Positions 52,749-61,910 are shown, numbered from the stretch's first letter. The stretch: 64,000 nt of DNA from Lachnospiraceae bacterium (GCA_030531245.1 JAUNOA010000001.1:1-64000); one strand, 5' to 3'. Notes: a model not told the origin generated them from the sequence alone. Numbers and translations: made by a program.

Positions 52749-52764
52749 TGTCGATATCTCGACA
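52749..52764. promoter_or_regulatory. Candidate operator of hydCBA
   Basis: TGTCGATATCTCGACA: perfect 6-bp arms (TGTCGA / TCGACA) around 4 nt. It lies 13 nt downstream of the -10 box, at or just after the transcription start, a repressor position. It does not match the Rex consensus (TTGTNAN-type with TTAACAA). Confidence 0.55.
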
Positions 52765-52777
52765 CGTAGATGATTTT

Positions 52778-52806
52778 ATTATACCTCTGTGTTTATTAAT
52801 TATCAA
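52778..52806 (-). promoter_or_regulatory. hydCBA promoter
   Basis: Minus-strand TTGATA (52801-52806), 17 nt, TATAAT (52778-52783). The -35 overlaps the stop codon of the upstream IorB-like gene. Confidence 0.78.
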
Positions 52807-53207
52807 TGTATTATTGTTTGAACAGCGCCCATTTCCTCATATGTCTTTATGTAATTCATGGACTCGGTCTGCGGCATCACGGGACTGAAGCCACCGGAAT
52901 CGAAGGTCTCTATCTCCACCGTACCCCCGAATCTCAGAAATCCGAAATTCCGGCACGCCTCGATTGGTGTACGCGCATAAATAATATCTGCTCTGCCGCT
53001 ATGGATGTAATATCTGTCACCTGCAGTGTCATCAACAGCGATCATATGGCAGATAAGTCCTCCATCCTCCTGTACGGGGCAACTGACGAAATTAAGTTCA
53101 TACTCACTCATTCCGTACTTTTTCATGATAATATCTGCTCTCTTTTCAGTTTCACCGGCATCGAACCCGCAAATAACAGCGTTTGTTATCTTTTTATCTC
53201 TTTTCAT
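52803..53207 (-). CDS. Degenerate IorB-like protein
   Basis: 134 residues. The order of motifs resembles the gamma-type domain of indolepyruvate oxidoreductase beta subunit: GMSEYELNFVSCPVQEDGG (IorB: GMSQRGGSV), then HSGRADIIYARTPIEACRN (IorB: GEADVLLALEPLEALR) and FLRFGGTVEIETF. The usual N-terminal glycine-rich GVGGQG loop reads CGFDAGET here, and the protein is about 60 residues short. It overlaps the IorA-like gene by 14 nt. A true oxidoreductase subunit seems unlikely; a scaffold or regulatory role is possible. Confidence 0.6.
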   Translation of the reverse strand: MKRDKKITNAVICGFDAGETEKRADIIMKKYGMSEYELNFVSCPVQEDGGLICHMIAVDDTAGDRYYIHSGRADIIYARTPIEACRNFGFLRFGGTVEIETFDSGGFSPVMPQTESMNYIKTYEEMGAVQTIIH

Positions 53208-54609
53208 AAACTACAGCCCCTTTCCTGCATATATCTCTGCACAATCCGCAACCGTTACATCTGGTACCGTCAATATATACCTTTATTCCACGCGACCATA
53301 TTGCCGGACATCCCGATATCGTCCTGCAGTTCATACACCCATCGCAATCATTCATAGCTATCCTGCAATATTGACTCTTATAATTTTCTACAATGCTTCC
53401 GTTTCGCTCGCATTTTTCGTCAAACATAAAGACTCTGCTTCTGCCGGAATACTTGGCATCAGGTCTGTTGCTGAATACCACATCTGCTCCCATCACATGC
53501 TCTGTAATCCTGTTTGTGCCGGACTTAATTCCCGACCTTACGGTCGTCATCCGTTTCATACAGAAGATATCCTCACAGTACAGACAGTCGTCCGAATCTG
53601 TAAGAATCTCTATGATTCTATTTCTGTACGGACATCCCGGACACATAACTCCGGCTTCATACTCCGTTACCGGTTTCCTGATTTTGACATATGTTTCAGC
53701 GGAATCATCTTCATATACTACTGTCTCATGCCTTTTGACATCCGGGCAGCTGTCAATGAAATCCTGTACAGCCGTTTTTATTTCATTCTCCCATTCCAGA
53801 AAATTGTTTCCAAGCATAAGTTCTCTTACTTTTTTATCTGCTTTATACAGTTTAATGACGGATCGGGTTTTTCCTATCAAAAGAACCTTTTTATAACGAC
53901 GAAGCAGCCGTGAACCTGTATCATCTCTGATCAATTCAAGTTGCACGACTGCTACATTACCATAACCATATAACTGCTCCCGGACCATCCCTGTCAGTTC
54001 TCTTCCTGTGACAATGGCATACTCCCCATCCGTAATATACTTATTATATTTTCCTCTTATTCTCTGTTCTCCTTTCCATGAACCACTCAGGACATTTCCA
54101 ATCTGAATCTTCCTGTGTACATCAAAATACTGACTGCTGTTCAATATTCTCGCCGGGATATAAAGAAGTGTCGGATAACCTGTGATCAGTGAATACTTCA
54201 CGGCATCCTGTATCATCATAAATATCTCTTCCGGACATCCCGCCATCCAGCATGTCATCCCGCACAGCGAGACCTTGTCCAGATACTCATAATATTCTGC
54301 TCCGATTGCGATTATCAGCATAGGAGCGATAAGTTTTCTGACCTTTTCCATCACCGGAAGCATCTGGTATATCTGGTCCTCACGTATCAGACAGGCCGTT
54401 CGTTCTCCCAGCTCGGAAAAAAGACAAGCCCTGCCAATTGCCTCCTCGGCAAACGGCAGGGCTTCAGTTGCTGCTGTCTGTAGTTGTTCTTTTTCAACTG
54501 CTTCTTTAATTTCTGAATTCAGCTCACCAAGAGCCATCTCGATTCGGATAACGCCTGACCTCGCCAGGCCGCTGCCCACAGCTTCATAACCACGAAGTTT
54601 TGCCTTCAT
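53194..54609 (-). CDS. Degenerate IorA-like iron-sulfur protein
   Basis: 471 residues (IorA is about 600). The N-terminal pyrimidine-type domain is recognisable (GYEAVGSGLARSGV, ALPFAEEAIGRACLFSELGE), as are CPGCPYRNRI at the TPP-domain boundary and a C-terminal ferredoxin motif CNGCGLCRDIC with a second Cys set (CDGCMNCRTISGC). The TPP/Mg motif of IorA (GDSTFFHSG) is replaced by FDEKCERNG, and the GDIGCYTLG segment by a Cys-rich stretch. It probably cannot bind TPP but may still carry Fe-S clusters. It is upstream of the IorB-like gene and hydCBA. Confidence 0.65.
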   Translation of the reverse strand: MKAKLRGYEAVGSGLARSGVIRIEMALGELNSEIKEAVEKEQLQTAATEALPFAEEAIGRACLFSELGERTACLIREDQIYQMLPVMEKVRKLIAPMLIIAIGAEYYEYLDKVSLCGMTCWMAGCPEEIFMMIQDAVKYSLITGYPTLLYIPARILNSSQYFDVHRKIQIGNVLSGSWKGEQRIRGKYNKYITDGEYAIVTGRELTGMVREQLYGYGNVAVVQLELIRDDTGSRLLRRYKKVLLIGKTRSVIKLYKADKKVRELMLGNNFLEWENEIKTAVQDFIDSCPDVKRHETVVYEDDSAETYVKIRKPVTEYEAGVMCPGCPYRNRIIEILTDSDDCLYCEDIFCMKRMTTVRSGIKSGTNRITEHVMGADVVFSNRPDAKYSGRSRVFMFDEKCERNGSIVENYKSQYCRIAMNDCDGCMNCRTISGCPAIWSRGIKVYIDGTRCNGCGLCRDICRKGAVVYEKR

Positions 54610-54674
54610 ACGATATCCCCCTTTGTTTTGATTTTAGTGAATTTAGGATATCACATGGGGATTGTTTGAAATAT

Positions 54675-55976
54675 CTATTTGGCCTCTTTTTCTCCTATGC
54701 AGATAAAATATATTATCACGGTAACTGCAAGATAGAACCAGGTAGTCGGATTCGAAAACCAGGTAGTAAAAAATGCCAGTATCATATATATCGCAAACTG
54801 CGCGTAGAATACGGCAGCCATCGGATCATCTCTTTCCATAGAAAACCTCTCAATGAAAACTGCAGTTGCGCCGATAAGTGCCGAACCCAGAAATACACCG
54901 AGTACACCGAAATCATAATAAAAATCATAAAACATCGTCAGCGTAGTCAACTCTTCTTTTGTAACATAAAGCGGAAAATCCACAAGCTGCGGTGCGACAA
55001 ACTTAAGTCCTGTCAGCGCCCACACAGGAAACAGCATTCTGAGCCCGAAGGTATGTTCCGTCAGTTGTCTGACCAGACAGTCGAAATTGTCATAATTATT
55101 GGCGATATAGATATAAATACGGCTTATGCTGACCGGCAGGCTTATCTTCATTTCAAAAATCGAATTCAGATACTCTGCGTCATGGCTTCTCGCAGCGCTG
55201 AGTACGGCAAATGCTGCCACACCCAGAAATACAGCCGATATTACAAGCTTAACCGATACGTTTTTCTTAACTGCAATGAATGTCAGTATAGCCAAAGCCA
55301 CTGCAAAAACAAACTGAAATCTTGAAACACAAAGAAGCGGAATCGAAAATGCCATAAAATCACATATTATCATAGCGGCCGTACGCCCCGGCGTTCTGTT
55401 TTCCGTCTTCAAAAACCATATGACACTGAATGCCGGAACCAGCACACATGATACGGTAAAATAATGAACCCCTGAAATATGAAAATATGAATACGCATGC
55501 GGTACACCTCTGACGAACAGCGGTACATACCCCAGCACGACTGCTTCAAACAAAAAACATGCCGTAGAAACTGCCGTGAGAACCAGTATACAGACAAACA
55601 GTCTCTGCACATCCGGTATCCTGCCGAAGGTCATGACTCTCCCCAACGGTTTGATTTTGTAATCAATACGGGCTTTGTTCAGCATCAGCAATTCGTATAT
55701 CAGATAAAATGCCGTAAATGCAAAAAAGAAGCATAACCACGTCATGATATGCCAGTCCGTCTCCAGATATGAAAGCTTCAGACATGCTACTCCCTCTCCT
55801 CCGAGGAAACCGAGAGTGAAAAGTCCGCGCAGATTTATGACATTGCGGGTTTTCAGATAATCCATGGCGTAGAGTGCAAATGACATCAATATAAGAATTA
55901 TGCCGGACAATACATAATGTCCGGCTGATGCTGCAAAATATGATGCGATATATGAGATTACATATGCGATTATCAT
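54675..55976 (-). CDS. Wzy/O-antigen polymerase-like membrane protein
   Basis: 433 residues, about 11-12 hydrophobic segments, with a large loop in the second half containing FGLRMLFPVWALTGLKF and TMFYDFYYDFGVLGVFLG. The topology and FYYDFG-type segment resemble oligosaccharide repeat-unit polymerases. Its start overlaps the cdaR stop (ATGA), an unusual partner. No glycosyltransferases or flippase are adjacent, so a capsule role is only an inference. Confidence 0.65.
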   Translation of the reverse strand: MIIAYVISYIASYFAASAGHYVLSGIILILMSFALYAMDYLKTRNVINLRGLFTLGFLGGEGVACLKLSYLETDWHIMTWLCFFFAFTAFYLIYELLMLNKARIDYKIKPLGRVMTFGRIPDVQRLFVCILVLTAVSTACFLFEAVVLGYVPLFVRGVPHAYSYFHISGVHYFTVSCVLVPAFSVIWFLKTENRTPGRTAAMIICDFMAFSIPLLCVSRFQFVFAVALAILTFIAVKKNVSVKLVISAVFLGVAAFAVLSAARSHDAEYLNSIFEMKISLPVSISRIYIYIANNYDNFDCLVRQLTEHTFGLRMLFPVWALTGLKFVAPQLVDFPLYVTKEELTTLTMFYDFYYDFGVLGVFLGSALIGATAVFIERFSMERDDPMAAVFYAQFAIYMILAFFTTWFSNPTTWFYLAVTVIIYFICIGEKEAK

Positions 55977-57451
55977 TGATTTTCTTCTGTTGTACTTTCG
56001 GATGACTCCGACTGAGTCTCGTGACTTGCTTCAGACTCTGTCTCCCTCTCTGTCTCTTTTTCGGTCTCCTTTTCGGGTTCCCTTTCGGATTCCTTTTCAG
56101 TCTCCGGCCTGGATTCATCCTGTGCTTCTCCGGAGGTGCTTCCGCTCTCACTCTCAGGATCTTCACGATGTATCTGCGGACTTTCCGGCTCCTGTGACGA
56201 TTCAAACTCGTGCACAACCGGTTTTCCGGTTACCTTGACGGTAACCGGAGTATATGACTTGACCATATATCCTGCCGGAAGTGTGAAAATAACATCTGCA
56301 GGATAGATTCCCTCTTCTGTCATATTAGCCACATCGACGGTTCCAAGTATCTCTTTGGGATCAAGTGAATCAAGATCAGACTTGATACCTCTGAGTACCA
56401 CACCCACAGTAATCGGCTCAACCATATACTGAAGTCCTTCGACTGTATTTGTAACCGCAACCTGAGTGATATTTATTGAGAAATGCTTTTCTTCCTGTCC
56501 CTCGACCTTCATGGTGACTGAAGATACCGAATCACCGACTATCTGAAGATTTCCGGGCACATAATTCTTCAGATCAACAAGGACTTCCCTGTTTACATTT
56601 GTGCCTTCAAGATTCAGAACGGACGCCGGAACCACTATACTGTTCACCTCGGCAAGTTCTGCCTTGGATCCTCTTATGATTACTTCTTTCAGTGTTCCCT
56701 CAACTCCGATGAAACTGTACCCCGGTGCCGGAGATCCGCTGACTTCATACTGAACAGGAACCGATTTGCCGATAAGCGTAGTCAGGCTGTAATTTACCGT
56801 TGTATGGTTGACCGTAACATCTGTCTCATCAAGATCAATCGTCCTTCCCGATGCATCCAGGAACAGCGGTATAGCCGTTCCGGTAATATCCTCGCTGATT
56901 CCGTCAACATCGATAAGTATTCTGACCGTCTTTATCTGTCCTACATATGTTGCCGGTCCGGTGATTGAAACGCTCGTCGGTGAGATATCAACATTACCGA
57001 CCGCATAACCGTCTGCCGGCTGTCCCTCAAGTTCATACTCTATATCCTTGGTCGTCTTTATGATATCCTCGACCTTAACTCTGAGTACACTCGGTTTGGC
57101 TGATACATCCAGGATGATGTCCTTATTATTCAGTACTTCAACATTTACCGGCACCGAACCTGTGACATCATAGAGATCCTTCATATCGACATAGGCTCTG
57201 AAATCCGATGACTTGATTTTATACTCATCACGGGTTCTGACACTATAAGAAACCGTCACCGTATCGCTGCCGGTAAATTCATATATCTTTCCGGCATTCG
57301 TGATCACATCATCATTGACAACTTCAACCTGTACCTGCTTTGTGGCTTTGATTTCCGGATTGGATATATTTACAACTATCATCCATACCAGTACCGCCAG
57401 AACAACAGACACGATTTTAAGTCCTATGTTTTTCGTCAGAATATCTTTCAT
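55973..57451 (-). CDS. cdaR: CdaR, YbbR-domain regulator of diadenylate cyclase
   Basis: 492 residues. One N-terminal TM helix (about 9-30), then four YbbR-type beta domains outside the membrane (recurring VSITGPATYV-, VIIRGSKAEL- and TVKVTGKP-like strands), and an acidic tail with Glu/Thr/Ser repeats (EKETEKETERETESEASHE) of about 70 residues. CdaR binds and tunes CdaA. The tail could interact with the wall. Overlaps cdaA by ATGA. Confidence 0.9.
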   Translation of the reverse strand: MKDILTKNIGLKIVSVVLAVLVWMIVVNISNPEIKATKQVQVEVVNDDVITNAGKIYEFTGSDTVTVSYSVRTRDEYKIKSSDFRAYVDMKDLYDVTGSVPVNVEVLNNKDIILDVSAKPSVLRVKVEDIIKTTKDIEYELEGQPADGYAVGNVDISPTSVSITGPATYVGQIKTVRILIDVDGISEDITGTAIPLFLDASGRTIDLDETDVTVNHTTVNYSLTTLIGKSVPVQYEVSGSPAPGYSFIGVEGTLKEVIIRGSKAELAEVNSIVVPASVLNLEGTNVNREVLVDLKNYVPGNLQIVGDSVSSVTMKVEGQEEKHFSINITQVAVTNTVEGLQYMVEPITVGVVLRGIKSDLDSLDPKEILGTVDVANMTEEGIYPADVIFTLPAGYMVKSYTPVTVKVTGKPVVHEFESSQEPESPQIHREDPESESGSTSGEAQDESRPETEKESEREPEKETEKETERETESEASHETQSESSESTTEENQ

Positions 57452-58305
57452 TTGGATTTCTTGTTCCTGAGTTTATCTATAAAATTAGTATCCTTTTTAT
57501 TATTGCCGTCAACATCCACGATTTCAGAGAGTGCTGCACGCAAAGACTCGGCATCCTGCATAACGGTAAGCTTGCCTTTCTCCGATACCGAAACCTTTCC
57601 TGTTTCTTCCGAAACGACAACTGTAATCGAATCGGTCTCTTCGCTTATTCCCAGTGCTGCTCTGTGACGCGTTCCGTATGACTTACTTATGCTCATGTTC
57701 TCCGACAGCGGCAGGTAACATGTCGCAGCCGTGATGATATTGCCTCTCACAACCACCGCACCGTCATGAAGCGGTGTATTGTGTTCAAAAATGTTGATAA
57801 GGAGCTGACTGGAAACCACTCCGTCGATCTTGATACCGGTTCTTTCGATTTCCTCAAGAGAATCCTTGTTCCCGATAACGATAAGTGCTCCCGTCCTGGT
57901 CTTTCCGAGTTCAAATGCAGCCTTAACGATTTCATTTGCAGTCTTCTCCGTAAATCCGGTCTGCTGCTGCACAGGCACCAGCTTTTGGAGCAGGCTGTTG
58001 CTGCCCAGCTGCTCAAGAGCCTTTCTAAGTTCAGGCTGGAATATGACAATAAAGGCAACCGCCGCTACTGTTGCGATCTTTCCGAATATCCAAAGCAGCG
58101 TATCAAGTCTGAGAATTACGCACAAAAAGATAAAAGCAACAATGATTCCTATACCACGGAGAAGTACCCACGCCTTTGAATCCTTGATCCATGCAAGTAT
58201 CAGATAAATCAGGATTGCAATGATCACTATCTCGACAACATTTCCCCAGGACATCCTCGGGAACAGAGATGCACAAGACTTCACATATTCAATTATACCG
58301 TCCAT
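57448..58305 (-). CDS. cdaA: Diadenylate cyclase CdaA
   Basis: 285 residues: three TM helices (to about residue 90) and a DAC domain with LHDGAVVV (DGA motif) and SYGTRHRAALG (RHR motif). It makes c-di-AMP from two ATP, which controls potassium and osmolyte balance. AGGAGGG lies directly before the ATG at a short distance. It is followed by cdaR, but glmM, the usual third gene, is elsewhere (20221-21573). Confidence 0.95.
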   Translation of the reverse strand: MDGIIEYVKSCASLFPRMSWGNVVEIVIIAILIYLILAWIKDSKAWVLLRGIGIIVAFIFLCVILRLDTLLWIFGKIATVAAVAFIVIFQPELRKALEQLGSNSLLQKLVPVQQQTGFTEKTANEIVKAAFELGKTRTGALIVIGNKDSLEEIERTGIKIDGVVSSQLLINIFEHNTPLHDGAVVVRGNIITAATCYLPLSENMSISKSYGTRHRAALGISEETDSITVVVSEETGKVSVSEKGKLTVMQDAESLRAALSEIVDVDGNNKKDTNFIDKLRNKKSK

Positions 58306-58314
58306 ATGCCCTCC

Positions 58315-59280
58315 TTATTGTCTTTCCCTGACCTTTTCTTTCTTACCTGTTTTATTCTTTAATGAAGAATCCGCAGCACGATTTGAATCGCCGACCTTAT
58401 AGAATGTGTCAACGGAAATCTTCGGAACAGCTGTCACATAGTAATAATAATCATCGTCTGCAAACTGCAGGCGTTCTGTCCGCTTATAATCCACATCGTG
58501 CTTGAATACTGTGTAAATACATGCGATAACACACGAATCAAGTATCATGATAAGTGATTCCCCTGATTTCAGGATAATGGCAGTGATGATAAGCAGAATC
58601 GAGCCTGCTCCGACTGCAACGAACCATGAATACCTGAACGGTAATTTCCTAATGATGTAGACAATAACGATAACAGCTGCAAAAATCGCTATCATTACCC
58701 ACATCTCTTTATTTTTAACAACCTCATCGATAATGGAGAGGAACTTATCCGGAAGATCCATGATGCTGATCTTGCTGTCTGTCGCAATAACTGCCGGAGT
58801 CCCCTTGATGTAGGCAAGAAGATAATAAAGTACTGTTCCGCAGGCTACCGGAATTATGGAATATATACTTCCTGCAAGTCCGACCATAAGCGGAATTACA
58901 TACGGTATCCTGAATGCGAACAAAACCGGTGTAAGTATAAAAACCACTGCATCGCCCGGATGGAAACTGTAATACAGCAGTGCAACTATGATCAGAAAAA
59001 CACCGATGATTACGGCCATCTCAAATGATGCCTTGTAGACATTGGCAAGCAGGCAGACCGACAGAACGGTTGCGATAAGCCCGTACGGAAGTAATGAACA
59101 TACGAGTGAAATGATTATAAGAACAAACGGATTTTCAAATAAAGCGATATAGCCAAGTCTGTCTCCGATAAGTTTAAGGGTGACAAATGCAATGAGGAAC
59201 TTGACTAAGGTTACGATCACTATATCGTACTTTCCGTAAAATGCCTTTAACCAGTCTTTAATTCTTACTAAAGTCTCCAT
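58315..59280 (-). CDS. Polytopic membrane protein upstream of cdaA
   Basis: 321 residues with about 8-9 TM helices up to residue 260 and a soluble basic C-terminus containing a Tyr run (DDDYYYYVTAVPK) and ending in Lys/Arg. I do not recognise a family. It is 9 nt before cdaA in the same operon, so it may link the membrane state to c-di-AMP or wall synthesis. No catalytic motif seen. Confidence 0.7.
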   Translation of the reverse strand: METLVRIKDWLKAFYGKYDIVIVTLVKFLIAFVTLKLIGDRLGYIALFENPFVLIIISLVCSLLPYGLIATVLSVCLLANVYKASFEMAVIIGVFLIIVALLYYSFHPGDAVVFILTPVLFAFRIPYVIPLMVGLAGSIYSIIPVACGTVLYYLLAYIKGTPAVIATDSKISIMDLPDKFLSIIDEVVKNKEMWVMIAIFAAVIVIVYIIRKLPFRYSWFVAVGAGSILLIITAIILKSGESLIMILDSCVIACIYTVFKHDVDYKRTERLQFADDDYYYYVTAVPKISVDTFYKVGDSNRAADSSLKNKTGKKEKVRERQ

Positions 59281-59291
59281 TTTGCTCCTGT

Positions 59292-59690
59292 TTACTGCTC
59301 TTTATCCGAATAGAACCTCCGTCCGAATCTGCGAAGTTCCGACGAATTCATCTTTATTGCTTTCTTACCTATGGAATATCTGATGATATTCACAATCATA
59401 ATTATCAGCTCATATACAAGGAGTCCCGCAGCATAATACCCCAGATAAGGCTTGAACATCGCCAGAATACTCAGGATATTCGTCTCTGTCATGACCTCGT
59501 CAAATCTGTAGATTACGATAAGGGAAAAAACCATCATAAAACAGACAGTATATGCCACCAGTCCTGCAAGCATATGCTTCTCAACATAGTCGAACTCAAA
59601 ATAAGAATTAATAATATAATTCTTTCTGCCCTCGCTTTCTTCATACCTTGCGAGCTCTATCATATCCTTGAGTTTTTCCTCATTTACCAT
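59292..59690 (-). CDS. Small two-TM membrane protein
   Basis: 132 residues: a charged N-terminus (NEEKLKDMIELARYEESEGRK), two or three TM helices (about 42-66 and 83-107), and a basic C-terminal tail (SSELRRFGRRFYSDKEQ). Unknown function. The ATG at 59690 follows GGTGG by 5 nt; the frame extends to 59762 but the extra part has no SD. It starts the operon running to the Wzy-like gene. Confidence 0.65.
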   Translation of the reverse strand: MVNEEKLKDMIELARYEESEGRKNYIINSYFEFDYVEKHMLAGLVAYTVCFMMVFSLIVIYRFDEVMTETNILSILAMFKPYLGYYAAGLLVYELIIMIVNIIRYSIGKKAIKMNSSELRRFGRRFYSDKEQ

Positions 59691-59795
59691 AATTCCACCA
59701 AAAAACGAGCCTTCTAAGCGCACTATAGTTAGTTTAACATAAATAGAGCGACTGCGCCACACGAATAGGGTAAATTAAGCAAAAAGCAAGGATTA

Positions 59796-60725
59796 TTATC
59801 CCTGCTTTCTGTTCATCTCCCTGATGATATATTCAATTCCGTTTCTGGCTGCCGATTCTTTCGGAAGTATCCACTCTATCCTTACTGTTCCAAGCATCTT
59901 CTGAACTATCGGCTCCAGCAGATTTCTGAAATATCCGCTCTTGTTTACACCGCCTACATAGACTATCTTAAGTGTATCTCCGCGGAACTTCATCTTGGAG
60001 AAAGTCGTCCTGATGTATCCTGCGATATGAAATGCCGCTTCAAGAATTATCTCCTGTGCAGTCGGTTCTCCTGCCTCGGCAAGTTTGATTACATCAAATG
60101 CCAGTGAAGCTGTAGTCGGAACATCGAGTTCATTTATAACCCACTGAAGAGGAACTCCTTCTGTTTTGAATCTGCTCATCAAAGTCACTATAGGACTATC
60201 TTCATTCATGCCTTCATCCAGAAGCTGTATGGCCTCCTTTATAGCCTCGGCACCGATCCATGTACCCGATCCCAGATCCGAATAAGGCATGCCCCATCCG
60301 GCAGTCCGGTATATCTCTCCGTTACTGATACCGTACACAATTGCACCGGTCCCGCAGACAACAGCCATCCCGTCACCGTCAACCATACCCCGAAGTGAAT
60401 ACTGACAGTCATTGCATATGATGACCTTGTCCATATCCAGTCCCGTGGTACTGATAAGATTCCGATAATACTCCAGATCCTTTTCGGAATCAATTCCGGA
60501 AATACCGAATACGACACCTGATATATCATTGAGGTCTATCTTCTCAGCCTCCAGAGTTTTCAGGAACTGCTGAGCGATATCCATCCGGTCCTCGCTTTTA
60601 TCGACATTTTTATAGTTGGAACCTTTATAAAATGCCAGCGAATAGCTCCCTGTACTCTCGTTATAGATACAAAATTCAGTTTTGGTTCCGCCTCCGTCGA
60701 CGGAGATGTATATTCTGTCAGCCAT
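59796..60725 (-). CDS. BadF/BadG-type kinase, N-acetylglucosamine kinase-like
   Basis: 309 residues of the ASKHA fold: ISVDGGGTKTEFCIYN (phosphate loop), VFGISGIDS, IICNDCQYSLRG (catalytic Asp), VVCGTGAIVYGIS and DLGSGTWIGAEAI. This matches the BadF/GlcNAc kinase-like group, which phosphorylates N-acetylglucosamine or related amino sugars at C6; benzoyl-CoA reductase activators share the fold but carry Fe-S cysteines not seen here. AGGAGG precedes it. The substrate is not proven. Confidence 0.82.
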   Translation of the reverse strand: MADRIYISVDGGGTKTEFCIYNESTGSYSLAFYKGSNYKNVDKSEDRMDIAQQFLKTLEAEKIDLNDISGVVFGISGIDSEKDLEYYRNLISTTGLDMDKVIICNDCQYSLRGMVDGDGMAVVCGTGAIVYGISNGEIYRTAGWGMPYSDLGSGTWIGAEAIKEAIQLLDEGMNEDSPIVTLMSRFKTEGVPLQWVINELDVPTTASLAFDVIKLAEAGEPTAQEIILEAAFHIAGYIRTTFSKMKFRGDTLKIVYVGGVNKSGYFRNLLEPIVQKMLGTVRIEWILPKESAARNGIEYIIREMNRKQG

Positions 60726-60840
60726 GACTGACCCTCCTCCTGATTTCGTAATTATTCACAAATGGATTTTACCATCCGCTTTTCTCCTGTACAATATTAC
60801 AGACCTTAAATATTTCTGCATGATATAGTAAACCGGAGTA

Positions 60841-61773
60841 TCAGAACCATTTCCTTTTCTTCCCGATAATGAGAAGAATCGCTATGACTATAGCCGATAT
60901 AAGAATTACCAAAATGTATCCGTATTCCCATTCCAGCTCCGGCATGTTTTTAAAGTTCATCCCGTACCATCCGACAATGATAGTAAGCGGGAAGAAAATC
61001 GTAGTTATAACAGTGATTCTCTTCATCGTGTTGTTAAGCTTCTGGTCCATCATGGATGCATAGGCATCCTGAAGATGATCTGCAAATCCGTTCAGAGAAC
61101 TGATCTCGTCCCTGGACCGTCCCAGCTTGTTTATCATATTTGAAATATAAATCAGATTTGAGTCATCAAAAATATTGTTATCATTATTCTCAAAAGTCTC
61201 AAATACATCCTGCATCTGACCATAGATACCACTGTATTTGCGCAGGCGTTTTTTTATCTGTAAAAGACTTTCATTCAGCTCCTTTTCCGCTGTTCCGCTA
61301 ATGATTGTTTCTTCAAGTCCGCAGAGCTCATCCTGCAAAGTTTCCATCAGAACATTGCCGTTCTTAAAAAGATCTTCAACGAAAAAACACACGAGCTTTT
61401 CCAGAGTCTTTTTCCCTGAAAGCTGTTTTTTCAACGAATCCATAAGACATTTCGCCGCAGAATGATCATCATCCTGTATCTCTACTACAAGCAGCAGGTT
61501 CTGTTTCAGAAAAATCGAAATGAAGTCATCATTGTCAGAAGAATCCATCAGTCTCAGTTCAGCGAAGGTGTATGTCTCTCTGACATCCACTCCTGTGCGA
61601 AACCGCATGTTTATTCTGCGTCCGGATTCAATTGTATCAGGATCAAATCCCAGTGACGGCCCCGCAGTTTCAAGCTCTTCACTTGAAATAACACCAACGG
61701 TAAGAACACTGTCGGAAATATCTGATACACTGATTTCTTCAAGACTTTCGCCAACTTTATATATCATTTTCAC
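60841..61773 (-). CDS. CorA-type divalent cation transporter
   Basis: 310 residues: a long cytoplasmic alpha/beta and coiled N-terminal part, then two C-terminal TM helices around the selectivity motif YGMNFKNMPELEWEYGY (GMN). CorA pentamers take up Mg2+ or other divalent cations. A basic KKRKWF tail follows TM2, as in the family. Its 5-prime leader holds a hairpin near the SD. Confidence 0.92.
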   Translation of the reverse strand: MKMIYKVGESLEEISVSDISDSVLTVGVISSEELETAGPSLGFDPDTIESGRRINMRFRTGVDVRETYTFAELRLMDSSDNDDFISIFLKQNLLLVVEIQDDDHSAAKCLMDSLKKQLSGKKTLEKLVCFFVEDLFKNGNVLMETLQDELCGLEETIISGTAEKELNESLLQIKKRLRKYSGIYGQMQDVFETFENNDNNIFDDSNLIYISNMINKLGRSRDEISSLNGFADHLQDAYASMMDQKLNNTMKRITVITTIFFPLTIIVGWYGMNFKNMPELEWEYGYILVILISAIVIAILLIIGKKRKWF

Positions 61774-61796
61774 TCCTGTTATAATCTGTCAAGGTC

Positions 61797-61824
61797 AGGC
61801 AATACAGCGCACGGCTGTATGCCT
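61797..61824 (-). other. Hairpin in the corA-like leader
   Basis: AGGCAATACAGC / GCTGTATGCCT with one bulged base, 24 nt upstream of the start codon on the minus strand. It could modulate translation. It is too small for the known M-box Mg2+ riboswitch, so no riboswitch is called. Confidence 0.5.
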
Positions 61825-61880
61825 TGCCTGCTCACATCCTATACTGTTGAATAAAACTTTTATAGGTACAATTTTTATTA

Positions 61881-61910
61881 ATAATAGCATATCTGCAGTC
61901 AGTTATACAA
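61881..61910 (-). promoter_or_regulatory. corA-like gene promoter
   Basis: Minus-strand TTGTAT (61905-61910), 18 nt, TATTAT (61881-61886) with a TGn extended -10. It gives a leader of about 100 nt. Confidence 0.55.

Noticed and set aside
53026-53913. 295-codon plus-strand open frame
   Set aside because: It is antisense to the IorA-like and IorB-like genes, has no recognisable domain, and the opposite strand carries clear ferredoxin and CPGCP motifs.
54600-55325. 241-codon plus-strand open frame
   Set aside because: Antisense to the Wzy-like membrane protein; rich in Cys/His/Lys as expected from a reversed hydrophobic gene, without SD or family likeness.
61774-61880. M-box magnesium riboswitch before the CorA-type gene
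   Set aside because: The leader is only about 100 nt with one simple hairpin; the long conserved M-box architecture is absent.
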